Shown here in pieces: positions 1-10,322 of a DNA stretch of 64,000 nucleotides. The stretch's first letter is position 1, and each line of letters opens with the position of its first letter. The notes beneath the pieces were generated by a model, which was not told the DNA's origin, made no database searches, and was given only the letters and a program-made list of their open reading frames with translations. Origin of the DNA: Planctomycetota bacterium (lineage in GTDB: Bacteria > Planctomycetota > UBA1135 > GCA-002686595); contig DUCM01000002.1 of NCBI GenBank assembly GCA_012959785.1, positions 37,123-101,122 on the forward strand, read 5' to 3'. The translations under genes and the position numbers were made by a program.

Positions 1-1017
1 TTCTGCGAACGCCGCACGGAAGTCGAGCGCTTGCTACGACGCCTGGAGCGCCTGCCCTATTCGATCAAGGCCCTGCACGGCGGCTACGACCAATCCTCGC
101 GCTTCCGGGTCATGTCGGCCTTCCGCGAAGGCGATGTCAAAGCCCTGATAGCCACCGATGTGGCCTCGCGCGGCCTTGATGTGAACCATGTGACCCATGT
201 GGTGAACTACAGCGTTCCGCGCTCGGTCACCGATTACACCCACCGCATCGGCCGCACTGGCCGTGCCGGACGCGAAGGCAACGCCATCACCCTGGTTAGC
301 CCCGAACAGGCGCGACGCTGGAAGGGCGTCCTGAGCGATGCTACCTGGACAATCGAGCGTTGCGAGGCGCCCGAGCGCGGACCGCGACAAGCAGAGCGCC
401 GTCCGCGGGATCGTGGACGCGTCGAGAGTGGCCGCCGTGAAGAACGCGGCGCTGGACGCGACGAGCGCGGTAGCCGTGGGCGCCACGAGGAGCGTGCAGG
501 CAGTCGAAGAGAAGAACGACGACCGCTGCGCCGCGAAGAGAGCCAGAGAACGGAACGCCCGGCGAGTAGCGCCGGCGGTGACGACCCCGTCTCCCTGCCG
601 ACCAACCGGGAACACCGCCAACGCTCGGCTGATGATCCGCCCCGCCGAGCGCGTTCGCGAGGTGAATTGAGCCCCGAACGCCGCGAAGAGGAGCACATTC
701 TGCACCACGAGAATGATGCTCGGCCCCGACGCGATCGCACGACCAGTGAAGAGCGCGGCCGCCGCGAAGGGCGCCCGCGAAACGAGCAGCGCTCTTCGGG
801 CGAAGAACGCCCCCAACGGGCCCAGAGCACGCGCGAAGCGCGTGCCCAGGAGCGCGATCAAGTTCGGAGCCACCCTGAGCCGCGCGAGAGCGAGGAGCGC
901 CGCGAGCCCCAGCCCAAACCGCAGCCCACACGCTCGCAAGAAGCTTCCTCCGAGCCCAAGAACGCCCCCGAGTCGGGTTCCTCCGGTTCAGGCGGAGGAT
1001 TCGGAGTTGGCCTCTGA
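1..1017 (+). CDS. DEAD-box ATP-dependent RNA helicase, C-terminal part (5' end outside window)
   Basis: The frame is open from the first base, so the gene starts upstream. The visible part is the second RecA-like lobe of an RhlE/RhlB-type helicase: motif V (ATDVASRGLDV) lies at about 140-185 and motif VI (HRIGRTGRAG) at about 240-270. These bind ATP and RNA during duplex unwinding. After about residue 120 the protein changes to a tail of some 200 residues made almost wholly of Arg, Glu, Gly, Ser and Pro (RREE/ERR runs) and ends in a short Gly-rich segment. Such basic tails in DEAD-box proteins usually bind RNA without sequence specificity. The gene lies 15 bases before the ferredoxin gene. 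The long opposite-strand frame over the tail is a composition artefact. The family is certain; the exact orthologue (rhlE, csdA-like) is not resolvable without the N-terminal lobe. Confidence 0.9.
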   Translation, partial: FCERRTEVERLLRRLERLPYSIKALHGGYDQSSRFRVMSAFREGDVKALIATDVASRGLDVNHVTHVVNYSVPRSVTDYTHRIGRTGRAGREGNAITLVSPEQARRWKGVLSDATWTIERCEAPERGPRQAERRPRDRGRVESGRREERGAGRDERGSRGRHEERAGSRREERRPLRREESQRTERPASSAGGDDPVSLPTNREHRQRSADDPPRRARSRGELSPERREEEHILHHENDARPRRDRTTSEERGRREGRPRNEQRSSGEERPQRAQSTREARAQERDQVRSHPEPRESEERREPQPKPQPTRSQEASSEPKNAPESGSSGSGGGFGVGL

Positions 1018-1032
1018 GGGAAGAAATCGCCC

Positions 1033-1407
1033 ATGAGCCCGTCGCCCAGCCAGAGCTTCACAGTGACATTCCTGCCCGCAGGCCGCGCGGTCCAGGTTGA
1101 CCCCGCTGAGCTGCCCTTTGGGCGCGATGGTAAACCGGGCTCGATTCTCGACATTGCCCTTGGGCATGCTGTGGATATAGACCACGCCTGCGGCGGCGTC
1201 TGCGCCTGCTCCACCTGTCATGTGATCGTGCGCGAGGGTCTCGAGGCCTGCTCCGTCGCCGACGAGAGTGAAGAGGACATGCTCGACAATGCGCCGGGCC
1301 TGACGCCCGAATCACGCCTGGCCTGCCAGACGGTGCCCGACGGAAGCCGCGACATCGTGGTTGAGATCCCTAACTGGAATCGCAACTACGCCAAGGAATC
1401 GAACTGA
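1033..1407 (+). CDS. fdx: 2Fe-2S ferredoxin, Isc/adrenodoxin type
   Basis: A 124-residue electron carrier of the adrenodoxin-like ferredoxin family. Cluster ligands are Cys53, Cys59, Cys62 (C-x5-C-x2-C, with an extra Cys57 inside) and Cys98 (RLACQT), matching the Isc ferredoxin pattern. In the cytoplasm such proteins pass single electrons to iron-sulfur cluster assembly and to reductases. A purine-rich GGGAAG stretch about 10 bases before the ATG could serve as ribosome binding site. The gene sits 4 bases ahead of ispH, whose product needs an external low-potential electron donor, so this ferredoxin may serve IspH; that is inference from position only. Confidence 0.93.
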   Translation: MSPSPSQSFTVTFLPAGRAVQVDPAELPFGRDGKPGSILDIALGHAVDIDHACGGVCACSTCHVIVREGLEACSVADESEEDMLDNAPGLTPESRLACQTVPDGSRDIVVEIPNWNRNYAKESN

Positions 1408-1411
1408 CGCC

Positions 1412-2341
1412 ATGCAGGCACGCCTCGCCAACCCGCGTGGATTCTGTGCCGGTGTGGACCGGGCCATCGAGATCGTGGAACGCGCCCTCGCCATGTACGG
1501 CGCACCGGTCTATGTTCTACACGAAATCGTGCACAATCGGCGAGTGCTCGACACTCTGCGCTCCCAGGGCGTGCACTTCGTCGATGACCTCGACGACATT
1601 CCTAGCGGCGCGGTCACGATTTTCAGCGCCCACGGGGTCTCCGACGAAATCGAACGAGTGGGCCGCGAGCGGGCCCTGCGAGTGATCGACGCCACTTGTC
1701 CTTTGGTCACCAAGGTCCACGATCAGGCCCGGGTCTACGCCCAGGGCGACCGCGAACTGATCTTGATCGGCCACGCCGGCCACCCCGAAGTCGAGGGCAC
1801 CCTCGGTCGTTTCCCAGGACGAGTGCATGTGCTCTCCACACCGGAGGAGGTTGCTGCCCTGGAGGTCCTCTCGCCCGAGCGATTGGCCTATGTAACCCAG
1901 ACGACCCTCTCCATTGATGACACCCGCGAGGTCATCGCGGCCCTCACGGCGCGCTTCCCCGCCATCGCCGGACCCGACCTAAAGGACATTTGCTACGCCA
2001 CGCAGAACCGGCAGAACGCGGTCAAGCGACTCTCAAGTGATGTGCAGCTCCTGATCGTGGTGGGCTCGGCCAACTCATCCAACTCCAACCGCCTGCGCGA
2101 ACTTGGTCAACGCGCCGAAGTGAATGCCTACCTCGTCGATGAAGCCGACCAGATCGATCCTGCCTGGCTGGCTGGCTCTCCTGAAGTCGGTGTGACCGCC
2201 GGTGCTTCGGCCCCCGAGGCTCTGGTTCAGGAGATCCTCGCACGCCTTCGGGAGCTCGGCGTCGAGAGCGTCATCGAAACCGCTGGCGAAGAGGAAACTG
2301 TGGTCTTCAAGATGCCCGCAGAGATCGACGGCGTGAGCTGA
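1412..2341 (+). CDS. ispH: 4-hydroxy-3-methylbut-2-enyl diphosphate reductase (IspH)
   Basis: IspH catalyses the last step of the MEP isoprenoid pathway, reducing HMBPP to IPP and DMAPP with a 4Fe-4S cluster. The 309-residue product shows the three cluster cysteines in their family contexts: Cys12 in GFCAGVDRAI, the Cys of DATCPLV and the Cys of DICYATQNRQ. Substrate-site motifs HEIVHN, SAHGVS, GHAGHPEVEGT, TQTTLS and SANSSNSNRL are all present. The ATG at 1412 is preferred because family members begin a few residues before the first cluster Cys; the frame is open upstream to 1361 but that part overlaps fdx. Full length, nothing missing. Confidence 0.96.
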   Translation: MQARLANPRGFCAGVDRAIEIVERALAMYGAPVYVLHEIVHNRRVLDTLRSQGVHFVDDLDDIPSGAVTIFSAHGVSDEIERVGRERALRVIDATCPLVTKVHDQARVYAQGDRELILIGHAGHPEVEGTLGRFPGRVHVLSTPEEVAALEVLSPERLAYVTQTTLSIDDTREVIAALTARFPAIAGPDLKDICYATQNRQNAVKRLSSDVQLLIVVGSANSSNSNRLRELGQRAEVNAYLVDEADQIDPAWLAGSPEVGVTAGASAPEALVQEILARLRELGVESVIETAGEEETVVFKMPAEIDGVS

Positions 2342-2651
2342 GCTCGAGGCTGCACGAGGGACAGGCGCTGATTTGCGGCCCTGCTTGCCGGGTCAGGACG
2401 CTGGTCGCGTGAATGTGCTGGCGCCACCACGTGACTGCGACTCAACGGCGGAAAAGACCCAGGCCCCCACGGCGGCCCTGATAAGCGCCCTGCGGTGCTT
2501 CCCAAGGCTCTCTCGGTGGGAAACGAGGGCGTTGGCTCAAGAGCCCTTCGAGATAATTGAATCTCAGTTCTCAGGTAGGCGTTTTTATGGTTCATAGCCT
2601 CGTTTCTGGGGTGGCTGGCGCGCGATAGGGACGACTAGAGTCTCCTCGCCC
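2342..2651. other. Intergenic region between ispH and the metal-efflux operon
   Basis: 310 bases with no supported gene. It becomes more AT-rich from about 2540. A small inverted repeat (GAGAT, 6-base loop, ATCTC) lies near 2549-2566. A possible -10 box TAGAGT ends 10 bases before the first ATG of the efflux operon. No convincing -35 was seen. Confidence 0.4.
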
Positions 2652-4028
2652 ATGACTGCCCTGCCCCTTCCTCAGCCGCGAACCCCGGTTACGGCTCTCG
2701 TTGTCGCTGCCCTCGGTGTGGCTTCGTGCGCGACCTACCAGGCCGCGCCCATCGACGCCGAGGCGCTTCTCGAGGAACTCGCGGCGGTGCGTTGGCACGG
2801 AGTCGAACTCGAGGCCAAGACAGGGCTTGGCCCCGATGACCTGGCAGGCTTTGCCCTCACTCACAACGCCGACCTGCGGATCGCCCGGGCGGAACTCGAA
2901 GTGACCCGGGCAGAGCTCATCGAAGCCGGCTTGTTGCCCGAGCCCACCCTCAGTTGGGATGCCATGGATGTTCTCTCGGCCGCCATCGTTGGTGAGTCGA
3001 CGACCAGCCGCGATTTCTGGTCGGGCTTGGGCATCTCGTTCCAGCTGCCGAGGCCGGGCGAGTTGGCGGCCCGCAAGGGAATCGCGCTTTGGCACATCGA
3101 AGAGGCGCGCGGGCAGCTTGCCATGGCCGAGTGGGCCCTCGCGCGCGGCGTCTATCTGGCCTTCGAGAATCTCGCCGTGGCGCGCCGACTCGGCGAACAG
3201 AACAGAGAGCTCCTGACCCTCGCCGAGAGCACGGCCGATTATTTTCAACGAGCCCGCGAGGCGGGCGTCGCCACCGCCATCGAAGCAGCCCTGGCCCGCG
3301 GAGAGGCCTTGAAGTTGAAGCGCGTGGGCCTAGCCCTCGTGGCCCGAGAAAGGCGCGCCCTGTACGACTTGAACGCGCTGCTCGGGTTGCTTCCGGGCAC
3401 ACCACTCAACCTGAAAAATGCCACACGCATCAAAGCTGCACTCGTACAGCTCGCGCCTCTTTGCGAATTGACCAGTGCCCTGGCCAAGATGCGGCCCGAC
3501 CTCGCCCGCAGGCTCGCCGCCTACGAGGGCGCCGAAGCAGACCTGCGCCTGGCGATCGCACAGCAGTTCCCGACCATCGGTATCGGTAGCGGTATTTCCA
3601 TCCAGCCGGGCCTCTTCAGCCGCTTCAACCGAGCCGCCATCGCCAGCGCGCGGACGCGCCGGGCGCGTCTCCGGGAAGAGTACCGCGCAGCCCTCTTCGA
3701 GGCTCGCCATAGCCTGCACGCTGCCTTCGCCAGCTGGAGCGAGGCCCGCACCAATCTCGAATTCATCGAAAATGAACTGATCCCCAACGCAGAAGAGAGC
3801 CTATCCCTGGCCGAGATGGCATTCGGCGAAGGAGTGGCCACGGTGGTTCAGATCCTCAATGTGCAACGCGCTCTGGTCCGTGTGCGCACCAACCACATCG
3901 AAGCCCAGGCCCAATACAGCCGCGCGGGCTGGACCCTGCTGGCCGCCAGCGGCGCCATTTTGCCGCGCTCCGGCGCTGACTTCTCCGTTAGCCCTGCTCC
4001 CGCAACGACAAGCGATCCCGTCCGATGA
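2652..4028 (+). CDS. TolC-family outer membrane efflux lipoprotein (CzcC-like)
   Basis: A 458-residue outer membrane channel of a tripartite heavy-metal efflux pump. The N-terminus is a lipoprotein signal with lipobox VASC (Cys26). The rest is the two-fold OEP pattern of long alpha-helices rich in Ala, Glu, Leu and Arg (for example LAGFALTHNADLRIARAEL near 70 and the repeat GVATVVQILNVQRAL near 395). Such trimers form a beta-barrel in the outer membrane and a periplasmic tunnel that docks on the adaptor. The stop overlaps the next ATG (ATGA), so it is translationally coupled to the adaptor and pump, which identifies the substrate class as metal ions. Start chosen at the ATG preceding the signal peptide. 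Confidence 0.88.
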   Translation: MTALPLPQPRTPVTALVVAALGVASCATYQAAPIDAEALLEELAAVRWHGVELEAKTGLGPDDLAGFALTHNADLRIARAELEVTRAELIEAGLLPEPTLSWDAMDVLSAAIVGESTTSRDFWSGLGISFQLPRPGELAARKGIALWHIEEARGQLAMAEWALARGVYLAFENLAVARRLGEQNRELLTLAESTADYFQRAREAGVATAIEAALARGEALKLKRVGLALVARERRALYDLNALLGLLPGTPLNLKNATRIKAALVQLAPLCELTSALAKMRPDLARRLAAYEGAEADLRLAIAQQFPTIGIGSGISIQPGLFSRFNRAAIASARTRRARLREEYRAALFEARHSLHAAFASWSEARTNLEFIENELIPNAEESLSLAEMAFGEGVATVVQILNVQRALVRVRTNHIEAQAQYSRAGWTLLAASGAILPRSGADFSVSPAPATTSDPVR

Positions 4029-5443
4029 TGCACCCTCACTCCACCGCCCAGTCGCGTCTGCATTCGCTCTCTCTGGTCCTCTGCCTGGCCCTCTCCGCCG
4101 CGTACCTCGGCGCTTGCTCCCAGTCAGAGCACGAGGACCATGAGGATCACGAGGCCGAGCATGACGAGCATGAGGCGGATCAAGACAGCCACGGAGTCGT
4201 AGAACTGACGGCCAGCCAACTCTCAGCCGCAGGGGTCGAAGTGCTCGAAGTCGGCCCTGGTGAGATCCTTGAACAACTAACCCTCTCGGCGGTGGTCGCG
4301 GCCAATATGGATGCCGTGCAACATGTCAACCCGCGGGTGCCCGGAATCATCATCAGCATCGAAAAGCATCTGGGCGAACAGGTGGAGAAGGGCGACCTGC
4401 TCTGCACCCTGGCCAGTGTCGATCTCGGCGCCGCCGCCGCGGAGTGCTTGCGCGCCAAGGCTCTGGTCAGTTCCGCCGAGAAGAGCCTCGAGCAATCTCG
4501 CGCCCTCTTTGAACTGCGCATCGACACTAGCACGCGCGTGATGGATGGCGCCGTCGCCTCCAATCAAGCCATCTTCGACCTCGAACAGGAACTGCAAGCC
4601 AAGGGCGTCTCCACCGTGCGGCCCCTGATCGAGGCCGAGCGCACCCTCAAGAATTCAATTCTCGAGCGCGAACGAGTCCTCACCGACCTGGCCGCCAAGC
4701 GCGACGAGAAGCTCTTGGAGAGCATGGTCGACCTACGCGAGAAGCGCATCCTCGCCACCGCATCCGAGAACCGCCTGCTGGCCCTGGGCGTCGAACCCGC
4801 AGGACTCAACCAGAGCTCTGACCTTGTGCGCGGCATCTACCGCATCCATGCCGCCCAGCAGGGAATCGTTTCCGCGCGCCACATCACTCCCGGAGAATTC
4901 GTCAACGGGATGAGCGAGCTGTACACCATTCAGGACCTCTCCAGTGTCTGGATTGTGGCCTCGGCCTACGAGACCGATCTACGCCACATTCGCGTGGGGC
5001 AGCGGGCCTTCGTGCATCTGAATGCCTTCCCCGACCTGCAACTGTGGGGCGAAGTGTCCATGGTCGAGTACGAGATCGACCGCGCCACCCGCGCTGTGGG
5101 AGTGCGCATCGAACTGGACAACCAACAGCTCGACAGTTGGCCGGAACAATTCCCCTTGCGTCCGGGGATGTTTGGCCGCGTCGAAGTCGTCACCAGCCGC
5201 CGCCAAGCCGAGGTGTGCGTACCCGAATCCGCCATCGTCCACGGCGATGATGGCGACGCCGTCTTTGTCGAGACCGCAAAGGGAGTCTTCGAGCGCCGCG
5301 CCGTAAAGGTGCGCGGCGGAATCCATGCTGTTGTCGAGGTGCTCGTGGGCCTCAAGGCGGGAGACCGCATCGCCGCATCGCGGACATTCATGCTCAAGTC
5401 CATCGAACGGCAGGCAGAGCTGGGTGGAGGCCACTCCCACTAG
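4025..5443 (+). CDS. RND efflux periplasmic adaptor (membrane fusion protein, CzcB-like), His-rich
   Basis: A 472-residue HlyD/CzcB-family adaptor linking the inner membrane pump to the outer membrane channel. It has a signal with lipobox LGAC (Cys31), directly followed by a His/Asp/Glu-rich segment with six histidines (36, 39, 42, 46, 49, 56), then the biotinyl-lipoyl hairpin, a coiled-coil (about 140-250), the beta-barrel domain (about 265-360) and a membrane-proximal domain. The last residues are GGGHSH, a second His cluster. Such clusters bind Zn, Co, Ni or Cu in CzcB-type proteins. The start overlaps the upstream stop; the pump gene follows after 21 bases. Confidence 0.9.
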   Translation: MMHPHSTAQSRLHSLSLVLCLALSAAYLGACSQSEHEDHEDHEAEHDEHEADQDSHGVVELTASQLSAAGVEVLEVGPGEILEQLTLSAVVAANMDAVQHVNPRVPGIIISIEKHLGEQVEKGDLLCTLASVDLGAAAAECLRAKALVSSAEKSLEQSRALFELRIDTSTRVMDGAVASNQAIFDLEQELQAKGVSTVRPLIEAERTLKNSILERERVLTDLAAKRDEKLLESMVDLREKRILATASENRLLALGVEPAGLNQSSDLVRGIYRIHAAQQGIVSARHITPGEFVNGMSELYTIQDLSSVWIVASAYETDLRHIRVGQRAFVHLNAFPDLQLWGEVSMVEYEIDRATRAVGVRIELDNQQLDSWPEQFPLRPGMFGRVEVVTSRRQAEVCVPESAIVHGDDGDAVFVETAKGVFERRAVKVRGGIHAVVEVLVGLKAGDRIAASRTFMLKSIERQAELGGGHSH

Positions 5444-5464
5444 GTTGGAATCTCAAAAACTAGC

Positions 5465-8566
<3,102 letters not shown>

Positions 8567-8724
8567 GCGCCCTGGGTGGGTGCTGGCTCGATCGCGGGCC
8601 AAGGGGCCCTCGGCGTCAGGGTAATCTCCTGCGAAGAAAATGCCCGAGAAACTGCGCCCCACCTCGGACACAATAGGGCCCCAGTGGCGTAGCCTCTGGT
8701 TTCAAAGAGCCGCTGCCTTGCCCC

Positions 8725-9543
8725 ATGCGCTACCACGCCTCCCCCTCGCTCCGACCCGTTGCCCCGGCGCACCCCAGCCAGCGCCCGCCTCTCGATGAGA
8801 CGCGCGGGGACTATGCGATTCGCTTCGCCCACGATCAGTCGGATCTCGATGCGTGCTACCGCTTGCGCTACACCGTTTTCAATCTCGAACTCGGAGAGGG
8901 CCTCGCAGGCTCGGAGCGAACACAACTCGACGTCGACAAATTCGACGCCCAGTGCCACCACTTGATGGTGATTCACGAATCGAGCGGAACGGTGATCGGA
9001 ACCTACCGCATACAGACTGCCGCCATGGCGGACGCAGGTCTTGGATTCTATTCCGCGCAAGAATTCGACCTCGCCAGTATGCCCGACGAGATGACAGCTG
9101 GCAGCATCGAGCTGGGGCGCGCCTGCATCTCGAGAGAACACCGCAACCGAGTCGTGCTGTTCCTGCTCTGGCGAGGGTTGATGGCTCACCTGCTCTGGAA
9201 CAAGAAACGCTATCTTTTCGGATGCAGTTCGCTCACGAGCCAGACGGCCAGCGATGGGCTGTGGGCTTTTGAACACCTCGAGCGCAAGGGCCTAGTGCAA
9301 CGCGATTGGTTCTGCGCGACGCGGCCTGGCTTCGAGTGCACAGCGACTGACTTTTCCACCAACGCAGAGGACTTCCCCATACCCTCGCTCTTCGCGACCT
9401 ACCTGCGCCACGGCGCGCATGTTTGCGGCGGACCAGCCCTCGACCGGGAGTTCGGGACGATCGACTTCTTGACCCTGATCGACAAGCAGGAGTTCGATTC
9501 CCGTCTGGCGGCCCTCTTCGCCTTGGGGCTCCCCGAACGGTGA
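8725..9543 (+). CDS. OlsB-like GNAT N-acyltransferase (ornithine-lipid type)
   Basis: A 272-residue member of the GNAT-fold N-acyltransferase family that includes OlsB, which transfers a 3-hydroxyacyl chain from acyl carrier protein to the alpha-amino group of ornithine. Recognisable blocks are CYRLRYTVFNLELG (about 48), DVDKFDAQCHHLMV (about 71), VIGTYRIQ (about 91), ELGRACI (about 130) and LFGCSSL (about 164), each with an OlsB counterpart. The stop overlaps the ATG of a PlsC-family acyltransferase, the OlsA partner in ornithine-lipid synthesis, which strengthens the call. The amine acceptor cannot be read from sequence: other amino acids are possible. Confidence 0.75.
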   Translation: MRYHASPSLRPVAPAHPSQRPPLDETRGDYAIRFAHDQSDLDACYRLRYTVFNLELGEGLAGSERTQLDVDKFDAQCHHLMVIHESSGTVIGTYRIQTAAMADAGLGFYSAQEFDLASMPDEMTAGSIELGRACISREHRNRVVLFLLWRGLMAHLLWNKKRYLFGCSSLTSQTASDGLWAFEHLERKGLVQRDWFCATRPGFECTATDFSTNAEDFPIPSLFATYLRHGAHVCGGPALDREFGTIDFLTLIDKQEFDSRLAALFALGLPER

Positions 9544-10322
9544 TGGGAATGCTGCGCGCTTTGGCGCGACTCTGCGCGCTGGCGGCGCTCACGGGCTGGG
9601 CGGTGGCCACCATCCTCTGCTCGCGCCTCTTTGCGAGGCTGGCACCAAAGAGGATGGACCAACTGGAGCGGCGCACCACGCGCTGCTGGGCACGGGGAAT
9701 TTCCAGGGCATTTGGAATGACCGTCAGCACTGATGGCTCGCCCCCCCGAGGTCGCTACATTCTGATCTCAAATCACCTGTCGTACATGGATGTGCTGGCT
9801 CTCATGAGCGTGGTGGATGCGCGCTTCTTGTCGCGGGCTGATGTGGTCGATTGGCCCCTGGTGGGACCTGTGGTGCGCTTTGCTGGAACACTTTTCGTGG
9901 ATCGCACGAGGCGCGGCGACCTGCCTCGGGTGCTGTCCGAGATCGACGCTGTGCTGGCCGGTGGCCGGGGCGTTGTGTTCTTCCCCGAGGGCACCTCCAG
10001 CCCGGGCTTTCGGGTGCTGCCCTTCAAGCCCTCACTCTTCGAGGCCGCGGCGCGTGGCGGGTTTGAGGTAGCCTGCGCATCCCTGCACTACCGCACCCCC
10101 CCCAACGCAACGCCTGCCGAGTGGAGCGTTTGCTGGTGGGGAGACATGGATTTCGCGCCGCACATCTTTGCCTTGCTCAAAATTCCGCGCTACGAAGTCC
10201 GAGTGCGATTCAGCGATCAGCGTTTCTCCCACTCCGACCGCAAACAACTCGCCACGGCAGCGCGCGAGGAAGTGCTGCGCCTGTTCGAGCCCGTGTGCAA
10301 CGCTGACCCCACGCTTCCGTGA
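9543..10322 (+). CDS. 1-acyl-glycerol-3-phosphate / lyso-ornithine-lipid O-acyltransferase (PlsC family, OlsA-like)
   Basis: A 259-residue membrane-associated acyltransferase. It shows the catalytic H-x4-D motif (His78, Asp83 in NHLSYMD), the substrate-binding block FVDRTRRGD (about 118) and the FPEGTSS motif (147-153), and a hydrophobic N-terminal helix (about 12-30). PlsC enzymes put the second acyl chain on lysophosphatidate; OlsA uses lyso-ornithine lipid. Coupling to the OlsB-like gene by an ATGA overlap argues for the latter. The ATG at 9543 is preferred over an in-frame upstream start that would run 120 bases into olsB. Its own stop overlaps the next start (GTGA). Confidence 0.85.
   Translation: MGMLRALARLCALAALTGWAVATILCSRLFARLAPKRMDQLERRTTRCWARGISRAFGMTVSTDGSPPRGRYILISNHLSYMDVLALMSVVDARFLSRADVVDWPLVGPVVRFAGTLFVDRTRRGDLPRVLSEIDAVLAGGRGVVFFPEGTSSPGFRVLPFKPSLFEAAARGGFEVACASLHYRTPPNATPAEWSVCWWGDMDFAPHIFALLKIPRYEVRVRFSDQRFSHSDRKQLATAAREEVLRLFEPVCNADPTLP

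Noticed and set aside
34..939. Long minus-strand open frame opposite the helicase tail
   Set aside because: It mirrors the low-complexity Arg/Glu coding strand and has no recognisable protein features.
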